Position numbers and translations under genes: made by a program | Shown here: positions 53,283-62,985 of the stretch, one piece after another | Numbering within the stretch: position 1 is the first letter of the stretch | Layout of the letters: the number at the start of each line of letters is the position of its first letter | Origin: Paenibacillus sp. yr247 | GTDB lineage: Bacteria; Bacillota; Bacilli; Paenibacillales; NBRC-103111 | Assembly: GCF_900103825.1 (NCBI RefSeq) | Contig: NZ_FNIF01000003.1 | Span: 272,947-336,946 of the forward strand | Length of the DNA stretch: 64,000 nt | Reading direction: 5' to 3' | The notes under the pieces: generated by a model | Seen by the model: the letters and a program-made list of their open reading frames with translations, nothing else | Databases searched by the model: none | Told to the model about the DNA's origin: nothing

Positions 53283-54593
53283 ATGAATCCTCTGGCAAGA
53301 CAGTTAAACGAGACCCTCGAACGTGAAAATTCTCACGTGCATGACATGCTTTCTGCATTAGGTAGATCGATTTACTTCCCGAAAGAAGGTATTCTCAGCC
53401 AATCTGCTGAAGCAAAGTCCAAGGCCAAGAAATTCAATGCTACAATCGGTATTGCTATCGAAAATGGTCAGCCTATGCATTTGAAGGTCATTCAAGATAC
53501 TCTCTCCACCTACGCACCAAAAGATATATATGAATACGCACCACCTGCCGGTAAACCTGAGCTTCGTACAGCATGGCGCAAAAAAATGCTCGAAGAGAAT
53601 CCCGAGATTGGCAGCAAACTTATCGGTAATCCGATCGTTACGAATGCGTTGACACACGGTCTCAGCATTGCCGCTGACCTTTTCGCAGATGTTGGCGATG
53701 CTGTTCTTATCCCAGATAAAAACTGGGAGAACTACGAGCTAACGTTCGAAATTCGCCGTGGTGCACAGATCGTGAATTACCCGCTTTATAACGACGAAAT
53801 GAAGTTTAATTCAGCAGGACTTCGCGAAGCTCTTTTTGCCCAAAAGTCCAAAGGCAAAGCAATCGTTGTCTTGAACTTTCCAAATAACCCTACAGGCTAC
53901 ACGCCTGGTGCTGAAGAGGGCAAAGAAATTACTGCAGCCATCAAAGATGCGGCTGAAGCAGGAATCAACGTAATCGTCCTTACAGACGATGCTTACTTTG
54001 GTCTTTTCTTTGAAGGTTCAATGCATGAGTCCTTGTTCGGGCAATTGGCTGATATTCACCCGCGCGTGCTTGCTGTCAAAATTGACGGAGCGACGAAGGA
54101 AGAGTACGTTTGGGGCTTCCGTGTAGGCTTCATTACGTATGCAGGCCAAAGCGAAGCGCTTCTTAGCGCTCTGGAGCAAAAAACAATGGGTATCATCCGT
54201 GCAACCATTTCCAGCGGCCCGCACCCGTCCCAAACGTTCGTGCTTCACGCGCTTAACTCTCCTGAGTTCGGCCAACAGAAGCAAGAGAAATATGAGATCA
54301 TGAAAGGCCGCGCCAACCGTACCAAGTCCATTCTGGACAGCGGAAAGTTTGACGATGCATGGGGCTACTACCCCTTCAACTCCGGCTACTTCATGTGTTT
54401 GAAGCTCAAAACCGTTGATGCCGAATCCTTGCGCGTACACTTACTCAACCAGCATGGTGTAGGCACGATCGCACTAGGAACTACCGACCTTCGCGTGGCT
54501 TTCTCCTGTATTGAAGAAGGCAACCTCGAGGAGCTTTTCAACCTTATTTATCAAAGCGTTAAAGAAATAGAGACTGTCTCAGCAAGCAAATAA
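53283..54593 (+). CDS. PLP-dependent aminotransferase, class I/II
   Basis: 436 aa. Substrate-binding NFPNNPTGYTPG near residue 200, then VLTDDAYFGLFF, and the PLP lysine in KIDGATKEEYVWGFRVGF near 263. The WGFRVGF phrase follows the lysine as in aspartate/aromatic aminotransferases, but it groups with an uncommon subfamily, so substrate is open. GGAAGG lies 14 bases upstream of the ATG. Confidence 0.87.
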   Translation: MNPLARQLNETLERENSHVHDMLSALGRSIYFPKEGILSQSAEAKSKAKKFNATIGIAIENGQPMHLKVIQDTLSTYAPKDIYEYAPPAGKPELRTAWRKKMLEENPEIGSKLIGNPIVTNALTHGLSIAADLFADVGDAVLIPDKNWENYELTFEIRRGAQIVNYPLYNDEMKFNSAGLREALFAQKSKGKAIVVLNFPNNPTGYTPGAEEGKEITAAIKDAAEAGINVIVLTDDAYFGLFFEGSMHESLFGQLADIHPRVLAVKIDGATKEEYVWGFRVGFITYAGQSEALLSALEQKTMGIIRATISSGPHPSQTFVLHALNSPEFGQQKQEKYEIMKGRANRTKSILDSGKFDDAWGYYPFNSGYFMCLKLKTVDAESLRVHLLNQHGVGTIALGTTDLRVAFSCIEEGNLEELFNLIYQSVKEIETVSASK

Positions 54594-54604
54594 CAGTAAC
54601 AAAC

Positions 54605-54643
54605 AAAGAGCACTTTCTAACCTCAAGTTAGAGAGTGCTCTTT
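54605..54643 (+). terminator. Terminator of the aminotransferase gene
   Basis: AAAGAGCACTTTCTAAC pairs with GTTAGAGAGTGCTCTTT around CTCAA; tail is weak. Confidence 0.75.
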
Positions 54644-54664
54644 GCTCATCGCTTTTCCTTCAAC

Positions 54665-54697
54665 AAAAAAAGAGACCCACAGCAACGGGCTGTGGAC
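54665..54697 (-). terminator. Terminator for the ytoI transcript
   Basis: Minus strand CCACAG-CCCGTTG-CTGTGG followed by GTCTCTTTTTTT. Confidence 0.8.
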
Positions 54698-54851
54698 CTA
54701 AGAGTATATATTTTAAAGGGGGGTCGACTTTTATTATAAGCTTGTTTCATTAACGTCAGATGAAAAACAGATTTCATTCTGATTACAAATAAAGTTATTA
54801 GATATCTCTTGCCATTTTACATGCCATCTGCTAGGACGTGCACGTTTACTT

Positions 54852-56180
54852 TTACAAGATTCGTGCTGTAAACATAGCTCTAGCTACTCTAGTACCGTTC
54901 GTCATGATTTCCATATCAATCTTGCAAAATCTGCGGCTCATCTCCACGATGGAAGGCACGATTTCGATGACGTCATCGATTTGCAGCGGGATCAGAAAAT
55001 AACTGGAAGAGCTATCCAGAATGAGATCGCCTTTCTTGTGCTCCTGAACCGTACGGTAAGCCGCACGAATCATAATCGTTGTCAGCACACCCTCGGAGAC
55101 CAAACCTTCAAAATTCGTCATTTGCGGTGTAACCGTTCCTTTGAAAAAAAGTTTGCCTTCCACATCTCGAAGTTCATCGATCCCTGAATAGATTTGCACC
55201 TCAAACGTTTCGGCGTTCTGAGGCTGTCTTTGCATATGCTGCATCGCTTTCATGACATCCTTGCGGCTAATGACGCCAATCATCTTGCGATCGGTATCTA
55301 TGACGGGCAGCAGTTCAATGCCTTCCCACACCATCGTATGTCCAGCTGACGCTACCGATGTTTTCAAGTTTATCATCAGCGGATTCGGTGTCATTAGGGT
55401 GCTAACGAGCTGGTTCGGTTTTGCGCCCATGATATCCTTGGTCGTGATCATGCCAATCGGCATCTGATTCTCATCGATGACAGGGTACCGTGTGTGCGTC
55501 GTCTCCTCCACCAGCTTTTGCATGTCCTTGACCGTGTTTGCAGCTATGAGCGAGTAAATCGGGCTATCTTTGCGTACGATGTCATCGACGATCATAATTT
55601 TCTTCTTAATGAGACGGTCTTCCATCGCACGGTTAATCATCGTGGCAACCGTGAATGTATCGAATGAACTGCCGATAATAGGCAATTGCAATTCATCTGC
55701 TAGCTCCTTCACTTCAGGCGTGGTATCAAATCCACCGGTAATCAACACGCCAGCGCCCTGACTAAGTGCGCACATATGGGCTTGTACACGATTGCCGACA
55801 ATGAGCAAATTGCCTGGCTCAATATACTTCAACATAGCTTCCAGCTGCATAGCGCCAATAACGAATTTGTTCAGTGACTTATGAATACCTGAAGAGCCGC
55901 CCAGCACAACGCCCTCCACCACATTCACGATTTCCGCGAATGTTAATTTATCAATGACGGGTTCTTCTTTCTTCTCCATGCGAATCGTACCGATCCGCCG
56001 TTTCGTGCTCACCAAACCGATATTTTCCGCTTCCTTGATCGCACGATAAGCCGTTCCCTCACTCACTTCCAGATCTTGGGCGATTTGTCGAACGGACAGC
56101 TTTGTGCCCACAGGCAAAGATTCAATATATTTCGTAATTTGTTCATGCTTCGTATGAAGCTCCGAATGGCCCGTGCTCAT
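54852..56180 (-). CDS. ytoI: YtoI-like CBS-HotDog regulator
   Basis: 442 aa behind GAGGTGTG. Order: winged helix (residues ~15-65), DRTGG domain (~75-180), two CBS domains (~195-310: TRYPVIDENQMPIGMITTKD, then LLPVIDTDRKMIGVISRKDV) and a HotDog domain to the end. Same architecture and length as Bacillus subtilis YtoI; nucleotide sensing by CBS with DNA binding is expected. Function is not established. Confidence 0.9.
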   Translation of the reverse strand: MSTGHSELHTKHEQITKYIESLPVGTKLSVRQIAQDLEVSEGTAYRAIKEAENIGLVSTKRRIGTIRMEKKEEPVIDKLTFAEIVNVVEGVVLGGSSGIHKSLNKFVIGAMQLEAMLKYIEPGNLLIVGNRVQAHMCALSQGAGVLITGGFDTTPEVKELADELQLPIIGSSFDTFTVATMINRAMEDRLIKKKIMIVDDIVRKDSPIYSLIAANTVKDMQKLVEETTHTRYPVIDENQMPIGMITTKDIMGAKPNQLVSTLMTPNPLMINLKTSVASAGHTMVWEGIELLPVIDTDRKMIGVISRKDVMKAMQHMQRQPQNAETFEVQIYSGIDELRDVEGKLFFKGTVTPQMTNFEGLVSEGVLTTIMIRAAYRTVQEHKKGDLILDSSSSYFLIPLQIDDVIEIVPSIVEMSRRFCKIDMEIMTNGTRVARAMFTARIL

Positions 56181-56236
56181 GGTTCACACCTCGCTGAACT
56201 GTTCTATAACATTGAAATAATTATATTATATTCAAA

Positions 56237-56273
56237 TAAAAAAAGACAGAAGCCCTTTTTAAAGGCCCTGTCT
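56237..56273 (-). terminator. Terminator of the glyoxylate operon
   Basis: Minus strand AGACAGGGCC pairs with GGGCTTCTGTCT and ends in TTTTTTT. Confidence 0.85.
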
Positions 56274-56291
56274 CAAACTTGCTTATACTCA

Positions 56292-57938
56292 TTACAAATA
56301 CCGATACCCTTGTTCAGTTAAGAAAGATTCAAAGTCAGGTGAAACCGTCATCTGGGTAAAAAGCACATTCGCTAGATCAAACTTTCTTTGCTGGAGTGCT
56401 TCTTCCCCAAGTTTCGCTTTGATCTTTTCTAACTCCTCATATTGGATCTGTAGAAATAGCTCAGCCGTTACTTTGCGCCCGTCATCCAAGATCCCTAAGG
56501 GATGGTGAATCCACTGCCACAGCTGAGCGCGTGATATTTCCGCAGTTGCCACGTCTTCCATCAGGTTGTTGATCGGTACAGCACCCAAACCACGCAACCA
56601 GGCTTCCAAATACTGAATGCCAACGCTGACGTTCGTCCGAATCCCATTCTCCGTAATCAGTCCTTGCGGCACCTCCAACAATTGTTCAGCGGTAATCTCG
56701 ACCTCAGATAGCTGCCTGCCTATTTGATTAGCTGATGGCATATGCTCATCGAATATCGCTTTCGCCACAGGGACTAATCCGGGATGCGCAACCCATGTGC
56801 CGTCGTGACCATTCCTCACCTCTCGCAGCTTATCAGTTCTCACTTTCGCCATTGCTTCTTCATTCGCCCTCGGATCATTCCTCACCGGAATTTGAGCAGC
56901 CATGCCTCCGATGCAAGGAGCATTCCGCTTATGACATGTCTGGATAGCAAGCAGCGAGTAAGCTTTCATGAAAGGCGATTCCATCGTGACCTGCGCACGG
57001 TCAGGAACAATGACGTGAGGCTGCTTGTGCAGCTTTTTAATAAAACTGAATATATAATCCCACCGTCCGCAGTTAAGTCCTGCGCTGTGCTCTCGAAGTT
57101 CATACAAAATTTCGTCCATTTCGAAGGCCGCTACGATCGTCTCAATAAGCACCGTAGCTTTAATCGTGCCCTGTGGGATTCCCAATTCTTGCTGAGCAAA
57201 CTTGAATACCTCGTTCCAAAGACGTGCCTCCAGATGGCTCTCCAGCTTAGGTAAGTAAAAATAAGGTCCGCTTCCTTGCTGGGTCAATGCTTTTGCATTC
57301 AGGAAAAAGTATACGCCAAAATCAAATAACGATCCTGATACAGGGTGTCCATCAACTTTCATATGTTTCTCTTCCAGATGCCAACCGCGAGGCCGAACTT
57401 TAAGGACGGCTGTCTGATCCTGAAGGTGATAGCTCTTCCCTTCTGGACTGTTGAAGGCGATCTTTCCACGAACGGCATCGTGCAGATTCACTTGACCATC
57501 GATCGTATTGTTCCACGTCGGCGAGTTGGCGTCCTCGAAGTCAGCCATGTAAACGTATGCCCCAGAATTGAATGCATTAATGACCATCTTACGGTCGCCA
57601 GCTGGACCTGTTATTTCGACGCGTCGGTCTTGCAAATCCGCAGGGATCGGTGCTATTGTCCATTCGCTGCTGCGTACTCCCGCTGTCTCCAGAAGGAAGT
57701 TCGGCAGCTCTCCTGAATCAATACGATTCTGTCTTAGGTTACGCTGCTGCAATAGCTCAAGCCGTTTTGCTCCAAATGTTCGTTCAAGTAACGCCACGAA
57801 TGCCAATACTTCCGGAGTAAAAATTCGCCTCTGCTCCACTCCCAAAGATATGTCTTGGAGTTCAATTCCACTAGGCAAGATTTGATCGATCAATACCCTC
57901 ATCTCCTTCAACCTTCTGGCATTGATATTAATGGGCAA
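56292..57938 (-). CDS. aceB: Malate synthase A
   Basis: 548 aa. Condenses glyoxylate with acetyl-CoA. Catalytic Arg in [10 protein letters not shown] near residue 180, and [17 protein letters not shown] near 290, [11 protein letters not shown], plus the C-terminal Asp region. The start is unclear: TTG at 57938 has GAGGAG four bases upstream, inside the aceA end; a later TTG behind GAAGGAG (57890) would shorten it by 16 residues. Overlaps the end of aceA by 11 bases. Confidence 0.92.
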   Translation of the reverse strand: MPININARRLKEMRVLIDQILPSGIELQDISLGVEQRRIFTPEVLAFVALLERTFGAKRLELLQQRNLRQNRIDSGELPNFLLETAGVRSSEWTIAPIPADLQDRRVEITGPAGDRKMVINAFNSGAYVYMADFEDANSPTWNNTIDGQVNLHDAVRGKIAFNSPEGKSYHLQDQTAVLKVRPRGWHLEEKHMKVDGHPVSGSLFDFGVYFFLNAKALTQQGSGPYFYLPKLESHLEARLWNEVFKFAQQELGIPQGTIKATVLIETIVAAFEMDEILYELREHSAGLNCGRWDYIFSFIKKLHKQPHVIVPDRAQVTMESPFMKAYSLLAIQTCHKRNAPCIGGMAAQIPVRNDPRANEEAMAKVRTDKLREVRNGHDGTWVAHPGLVPVAKAIFDEHMPSANQIGRQLSEVEITAEQLLEVPQGLITENGIRTNVSVGIQYLEAWLRGLGAVPINNLMEDVATAEISRAQLWQWIHHPLGILDDGRKVTAELFLQIQYEELEKIKAKLGEEALQQRKFDLANVLFTQMTVSPDFESFLTEQGYRYL

Positions 57939-59211
57939 ATTGCTCCTCTTCTGTCGAACCAGAAAGCGCAGTTGTGGAAGAAGTGCCGCTCGTAATTACT
58001 TGCGATACTTCATCGAAATAGCCCGTTCCTACTTCACGCTGATGGCGTGTCGCTTCGTAGCCGCGAGATTCGCTGGCGAATTCCGTTTGTTGGAACTGAG
58101 AGTAGGCTGCCATACCGCGATCTTTGTATTCGTGAGCGAGTTCAAACATGCTGTGATTCAGCGCATGGAAGCCTGCTAAGGTTACGAATTGGAACTTATA
58201 GCCCAGCTTGCCGAGTTCTTGTTGAAATTTCGCAATCGTTGGTTCATCTAATTTTTTCTTCCAGTTAAACGAGGGTGAGCAATTATAAGCGAGCAGCTTG
58301 CCTGGAAATTTCTCATGAATCGCTTCGGCAAAACGTCTTGCCTCCTCCAGGTTTGGCTCTGATGTTTCACACCAAACCATATCCGCGTAAGGCGCATAAG
58401 CCAGACCACGTGAGATCGCTTGATCCAAACCTGCGTTCACATAGTAGAATCCTTCGGGTGAACGTTCGCCAGTTACAAACGGTCGATCGTTATCGTCTAT
58501 ATCACTTGTAAGAAGACTTGCTGCATTCGCATCTGTTCGGGCGATTAACACTGTCTCCACACCCATCACATCAGCGGCCAACCTTGCTGCGATTAGGTTT
58601 TTCACTGCCTGCTGCGTTGGCAGCAGCACCTTGCCACCCAAATGGCCGCATTTCTTTTCGGAGGAGAGCTGATCCTCGAAATGGACTGCAGCGGCTCCCG
58701 CTTCGATCATGCCCTTCATCAACTCAAAGACGTTAAGTGGTCCTCCGAAGCCTGCTTCAGCGTCTGCCACGATGGGGAGGTAGAAATCAATACTTCCTCT
58801 TCCTTCCGCATGCTGGATCTGATCGGCCCGCTGCAGCGCTTGATTAATTCTTTTCACAACGCTAGGTACGCTGTTAGCTGGGTAAAGACTTTGATCGGGA
58901 TACATATGACCGGATAAGTTCGCATCGGCGGCAACTTGCCAACCGCTCAAATAAATCGCTTTAAGTCCTGCTTTTGCTTGCTGCACAGCTTGATTTCCCG
59001 TTAGAGCTCCTAGTGCAGGAACAAAGTCTTCAGCGTTAACCCGCTCCCAGAATTTGCGAGCTCCCTGCTTAGCCAGTGTCTGTTCAATCATTACGGAGCC
59101 ACGGAGGCGAAGCACATCCTCTACAGAATAAGGTCGAGACACCCCTTCGAATCGCTTGGAATTCCAGCTCGCTTGCAGCTGTTCACGTTGACTTTGTCTA
59201 CTCATGATCAT
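57928..59211 (-). CDS. aceA: Isocitrate lyase
   Basis: 427 aa from the ATG five bases after AAAGGAG. Cleaves isocitrate to glyoxylate and succinate. Signature [13 protein letters not shown] near residue 188 holds the catalytic Cys; DAEAGFGG and [13 protein letters not shown] are as expected. Operon: small zinc-finger gene, aceA, aceB. Confidence 0.94.
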   Translation of the reverse strand: MIMSRQSQREQLQASWNSKRFEGVSRPYSVEDVLRLRGSVMIEQTLAKQGARKFWERVNAEDFVPALGALTGNQAVQQAKAGLKAIYLSGWQVAADANLSGHMYPDQSLYPANSVPSVVKRINQALQRADQIQHAEGRGSIDFYLPIVADAEAGFGGPLNVFELMKGMIEAGAAAVHFEDQLSSEKKCGHLGGKVLLPTQQAVKNLIAARLAADVMGVETVLIARTDANAASLLTSDIDDNDRPFVTGERSPEGFYYVNAGLDQAISRGLAYAPYADMVWCETSEPNLEEARRFAEAIHEKFPGKLLAYNCSPSFNWKKKLDEPTIAKFQQELGKLGYKFQFVTLAGFHALNHSMFELAHEYKDRGMAAYSQFQQTEFASESRGYEATRHQREVGTGYFDEVSQVITSGTSSTTALSGSTEEEQFAH

Positions 59212-59238
59212 ATGCACTCCTTTATTGGGTTTTGGTTT

Positions 59239-59406
59239 TTAAAAGGATACGTCTAGAAATCCGCTGCCGCCGCAAACCGGGCAAGTGTTTGGCCACAACA
59301 CGCGATCCTGACCAAAATTGATGGACGACCCCTCTTTGTGAAAGTGCTCATCGGTGCTTCTGATTTCATCTAAATCTCCATTACCTTGGCATGTTGGACA
59401 ATCCAT
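59239..59406 (-). CDS. Small DnaJ-like zinc-finger protein, unknown
   Basis: 55 aa behind AAAGGAGG. Two CxxCxGxG motifs (CPTCQGNGD and CPVCGGSGF) at either end, as in half a DnaJ Cys-rich domain. Sits 27 bases upstream of aceA, so probably co-transcribed. Too short to be a chaperone alone; it could be a redox or assembly helper. Confidence 0.75.
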   Translation of the reverse strand: MDCPTCQGNGDLDEIRSTDEHFHKEGSSINFGQDRVLWPNTCPVCGGSGFLDVSF

Positions 59407-59455
59407 TGTTGTATCCTCCTTTAATGTATTAATACAGTTTGTTTTATTAATATAA

Positions 59456-59494
59456 TTTATAACACATAAAACAGTTGAATTCAATACTGTTTTA
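59456..59494 (-). promoter_or_regulatory. Sigma-A promoter with palindromic operator for the glyoxylate operon
   Basis: Minus strand TTGAAT-N17-TATAAA (-35 at 59479-59484, -10 at 59456-59461). The -35 lies within the palindrome TAAAACAGT-N10-ACTGTTTTA (59467-59494; 9-bp arms), which fits a repressor site. A similar half-site ACAGTTTG occurs near 59434. Confidence 0.65.
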
Positions 59495-59532
59495 TAAAAT
59501 ATTTATTTAACTTTTAATGTACTATAACAATA

Positions 59533-59562
59533 AAAAGCCTACCGAAAATTCGGCAGGCTTTC
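59533..59562. terminator. Bidirectional hairpin terminator
   Basis: AAAGCCTACCGAA and TTCGGCAGGCTTT pair, flanked by A- and T-rich sequence. Confidence 0.85.
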
Positions 59563-59591
59563 GTTTAATCTTATGAGATGTTTTACCCCGT

Positions 59592-59792
59592 TTATCCCAC
59601 TTCCGTTTCATCATCAAAGGCATAGTACAGTGTCAAAGACAATGGTGATAATGGATAGAAAGCAGTTTCACCGCATTCATCGTGTTCCGTACGTTCTTCT
59701 CGATTCGCCACAGCTCTCTGAAAGTCATAGGCATGTTGGTGTATGAATTTCCTTCTCTCGAACAACTCCATCGACGATGCCAAACTACTCAT
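59592..59792 (-). CDS. Small hypothetical protein
   Basis: 66 aa from the ATG behind AAGGGAG; two earlier ATGs are less well placed. Charged N-terminal helix (MELFERRKFIHQHAYDF), then a tail rich in Leu/Tyr (YPLSPLSLTLYYAF). Followed by a terminator. No family. Confidence 0.5.
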   Translation of the reverse strand: MSSLASSMELFERRKFIHQHAYDFQRAVANREERTEHDECGETAFYPLSPLSLTLYYAFDDETEVG

Positions 59793-59920
59793 AACCATCT
59801 CTCCCTTCAACATGTGCACCATTGTATTATTACAGAACTTGATTATATTTTATATTGTATAACTAAACAAAACATTTATGCAATAATAATTTGAAATTAT
59901 TTTTATTGTTATATAACAAA

Positions 59921-59952
59921 GAAACCAGAGAGGTTAAATCCTCTCCGGTTTC
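59921..59952 (-). terminator. Terminator of the adenine deaminase gene
   Basis: GAAACC and GGTTTC with GAGAGG/CCTCTC around TTAAAT; minus-strand tail TTTGTT. Confidence 0.8.
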
Positions 59953-60000
59953 AATAAGAAGTTTACAAGATACTGCAGCCACAATCAGTACTCTCGTTTG

Positions 60001-61794
60001 TTAAACAATTTCCACCTCAATTAGCTTGAACTGCGTTACATCGACGATACCTAGGTTTGAAATCCGAATTTCAGGAATGACAGGCAACGCAATTAACGAG
60101 AATGTCATAAACGGGGCGTTCAACGGACAGCCAATTTGTTTCCATGCTTTTTCGAGCTGTGCAACCTCATTAACGACTTCAAGCAATGATTTATCTGACA
60201 TGAGGCCTGCGATGGTCATGGGTACTTGAGCCAGCACTTTACCGTTCTCAACAACGATCATACCGCCCCCCATTTTGACAAGCTCATTAGCTGCGAAAGC
60301 CATATCCTGCTCATTGATCCCCATAACAATTAGATTGTGACTGTCATGCGCCACCGTTGACGCTACCGCACCTGCCTTGATTTGAAAGCCATGCGTAAAA
60401 CCAAGTGAAATTTGACCTGTTCCATGGTGTCGTTCGATACATGCGAGACGGATAATATCCTGCTCTACATCCGGTTGGATGATCCCTTGTTGAACATCGA
60501 GCATCGCTGTCATTTTCTCAGTTCTTGCGCTATTTTCAATAATGTTGATGACATTGACCTGCGTCTTATCCTGCTTGCTGCGACTTGCAAGCTTGAAGTC
60601 CACGGCAGTAAGCTCTCGCTTAACGTTCATGGAATTGCGTATGTGCTCTGGATACACGAAATCCGGGAAATCAACAGTGAGATTGCCTTTTTCAAAAACA
60701 ACTTGACCATCGGTAATGACAGTCGAAGGCTCGACCTTCCGAAGATCGTCGATCAATAAAATGTCAGCACATTTACCAGGAGTAATGCTGCCCAAATCTT
60801 GCTCCATCTTAAAGTAGCGCGCCACATTAATCGTTACCATTTGAATTGCTGTTACTGGATCGACACCCTCTTCAATTGCGCGGCGCACCACATGATTGAG
60901 ATGGCCTTTCTCCACTAAAGTTTGCGAATTTACGTCATCAGTGACGAGGGAGATATTGTCCGTGTTGACCTTATCTTCGGTTACTACCTTAATAACCTCT
61001 TTGACATCATGCCAAGCCGAACCTTCACGAATCATAAGGTGCATGCCCATGCGAACTTTGTGAAGGCCTTGTTCCCGTGTTACGGTTTCATGATCGGATG
61101 TCACGCCGGATGCTATATAAGCTTGCAGCATACGATCATCTTCACTTGGAAAATGTCCTGTGACCGTTTTACCGTGCTTGATCGTTTCTTCAATCTCCCC
61201 GCACATTTTCGGATCACCATAAACAACACCAGGGAAATTCATGACTTCACCAAGTCCAACCACATTGTCCCACTGCAGCCCCTCTTTTATATCGTTTACT
61301 TCTAAGCTTGCACCTGCATCTTCCAAGTCGGAAGCCGCTGGTACGCAGGAAGGGAAGGTCGTAAATACTTTGAGAGGCAGCTGCTGTCCCTCTTCGTGCA
61401 TCAGCCTTACACCTTCTGTACCAAACACATTTGCAATTTCATGCGGGTCCATAAATATTCCAGTTGTTCCTTTAGCTAATGCCGCTTTGGCAAACTCGGT
61501 AACGGAAAGCATAGTACTTTCAACATGCATATGACCGTCTAATAATCCTGGAGAAATATACTTCTCTGTGGCATCGATAACAACCGTTTGAGCCCCAATG
61601 GTATGGTCTGCGTTCCCTACATACGCAATTCTACCAGCGGCAACAGCAACATCCATATGCTCAAGTAATTCACCTGAATACACATTGACTAATGTTCCAT
61701 TCTTAATAACTACATCGGCAAAAGCTTCCCCTATTGCAACCTTAGCTAGCGTTCTACTCACTTCAACTAGTTTGTTTCTTTTATTCAAAGTCAT
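60001..61794 (-). CDS. adeC: Adenine deaminase
   Basis: 597 aa behind AAAGGAG. Converts adenine to hypoxanthine. GLLDGHMHVESTM near residue 82, DPHEIANVFG, GHFPSEDD and an amidohydrolase C-terminus with ALPVIPEIRISNLGIVDV. Length as in Bacillus Ade. Upstream region lacks a recognisable purine riboswitch. Confidence 0.93.
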   Translation of the reverse strand: MTLNKRNKLVEVSRTLAKVAIGEAFADVVIKNGTLVNVYSGELLEHMDVAVAAGRIAYVGNADHTIGAQTVVIDATEKYISPGLLDGHMHVESTMLSVTEFAKAALAKGTTGIFMDPHEIANVFGTEGVRLMHEEGQQLPLKVFTTFPSCVPAASDLEDAGASLEVNDIKEGLQWDNVVGLGEVMNFPGVVYGDPKMCGEIEETIKHGKTVTGHFPSEDDRMLQAYIASGVTSDHETVTREQGLHKVRMGMHLMIREGSAWHDVKEVIKVVTEDKVNTDNISLVTDDVNSQTLVEKGHLNHVVRRAIEEGVDPVTAIQMVTINVARYFKMEQDLGSITPGKCADILLIDDLRKVEPSTVITDGQVVFEKGNLTVDFPDFVYPEHIRNSMNVKRELTAVDFKLASRSKQDKTQVNVINIIENSARTEKMTAMLDVQQGIIQPDVEQDIIRLACIERHHGTGQISLGFTHGFQIKAGAVASTVAHDSHNLIVMGINEQDMAFAANELVKMGGGMIVVENGKVLAQVPMTIAGLMSDKSLLEVVNEVAQLEKAWKQIGCPLNAPFMTFSLIALPVIPEIRISNLGIVDVTQFKLIEVEIV

Positions 61795-61857
61795 GGGTCT
61801 TGAACTCCTTTATGTATTTCAATTAATTGGCTTACTACGAACGCGATAAAAACAGGA

Positions 61858-61895
61858 AAAGCGCTACGGGAGCTCGATTGTTCCGTTCGCGCTTT
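61858..61895 (-). terminator. Hairpin between Mpo1-like and adeC genes
   Basis: AAAGCGC and GCGCTTT with inner ACGGGA/TTCCGT; tail moderately T-rich on either side. Confidence 0.6.
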
Positions 61896-62016
61896 GCATT
61901 TTTGGCGTATTGACTAGCTAATTGAATGATTTCACTTCATCTTTGGTAGCACCAGTAATTAATGTCCTTTTTTGCTGGCTTTGGTTCTGGTTTAGCGATT
62001 ACATTGAATTCCGGAA

Positions 62017-62304
62017 TTATTTCGTGCTGCGCCCTTTACCAGTTATCATCTTTTTCACAAACCATATTGGACCTACAAGTAAATAAATCGGATTCGAGAA
62101 AAAAGAAGGCTTTTTGCCTTCGAACGCATGCCCGATAAACTGTAAAATCCACCCCACAACAAATAATAGGACGGCAAACTTCCAGCTAAAGAACAAGCAA
62201 GGGACCGAAATGACAATCATTGGAATCCCTACTGTATGTGTAAGCTTGTTTATCGGATGCTGGTGGTCTTCTTTATATTTTTCAAGAAAAGATTTATCAG
62301 CCAT
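62017..62304 (-). CDS. Mpo1-like (DUF962) membrane protein
   Basis: 95 aa. YKEDHQHPINKLTHTVGIPM carries the family's His cluster, and VLLFVVGWILQFIGHAFEGK the second His motif; two hydrophobic segments. Yeast Mpo1 is a dioxygenase of 2-hydroxy fatty acids; bacterial function unproven. Confidence 0.85.
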   Translation of the reverse strand: MADKSFLEKYKEDHQHPINKLTHTVGIPMIVISVPCLFFSWKFAVLLFVVGWILQFIGHAFEGKKPSFFSNPIYLLVGPIWFVKKMITGKGRSTK

Positions 62305-62309
62305 TGACT

Positions 62310-62621
62310 CTACCTACTTTCCTTTTTATCCAAACGATTTACCAGCATTAGAAAAAACATTTGAAAATCAGCTCGAAGCGACCAGAGTGGATGTCCAAAC
62401 GAAGCCGGTTTATTGCCCTCCACAAAAAAGTGACTGTACCAAGCAAGCCCGTAAGCGATTACAGGAGCCATTAATAAGAACCAGAAATTGGACAAAAAAA
62501 TAGCCAACACCACACATAAGAATACACACAATGTTCCAAAAAAATGCCACCTTCGAGTGGTCTTTTTACTATGCTGGTTCAAGTAAAACGACCAAAACTC
62601 CTTATAATTATTTATTTTCAT
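62310..62621 (-). CDS. Mpo1-like (DUF962) membrane protein, second copy
   Basis: 103 aa from the ATG behind AAAGGA. FYLNQHSKKTTRRWHFFGTL, then WYSHFFVEGNKPASF, with two hydrophobic segments. Diverged from the 95-aa neighbour (5-base gap), though the pair shares the H...RxxH and HxFxEGxxP signatures. May form a heterodimer. Confidence 0.82.
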   Translation of the reverse strand: MKINNYKEFWSFYLNQHSKKTTRRWHFFGTLCVFLCVVLAIFLSNFWFLLMAPVIAYGLAWYSHFFVEGNKPASFGHPLWSLRADFQMFFLMLVNRLDKKESR

Positions 62622-62739
62622 GGTTTCCATCCTTTATTAAGAAATATTCAGATCTGAAATGTATATTCTCCAAAATACTCTACTTTCCTTTTAAGCTCTA
62701 CAAGATATATTGAGATTTATTTCATCTCTATTTGGAGGC

Positions 62740-62832
62740 TTATAGCGCGGCAACACTTTTGATTCTTATCACTGACATAATTGGCTAAGCCAACATCATG
62801 GGTAATGAAGATAAAATTGTAGACCGTGAGCT
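62740..62832 (-). pseudogene. Relic of an ABC transporter ATPase (oligopeptide type)
   Basis: Minus strand reads YNFIFITHDVGLANYVSDKN, matching the H-loop region of DppF/OppF-type ATPases (IFITHD.GLA.YVSDR). Only about 30 codons remain; the Walker motifs are absent. Nearby GGAGGTGATTTG may be an old start region. Confidence 0.5.
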
Positions 62833-62985
62833 GGCATAAACCATGGATGTTGGTTCAACGTCAATGAGAACTATAATATACGCAAATCACCTCCTTCAAA
62901 TCACGTTTACAGCAAAAGGTATTAAGTAATATATTGTATTGATCATAAGTGAATTGTAATAAGTGACAAAAGGGAGGTGAATATT

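Noticed and set aside
61795-62016. Purine riboswitch ahead of adenine deaminase
   Set aside because: I could not find the conserved three-way junction sequences; only a terminator-type hairpin is present.
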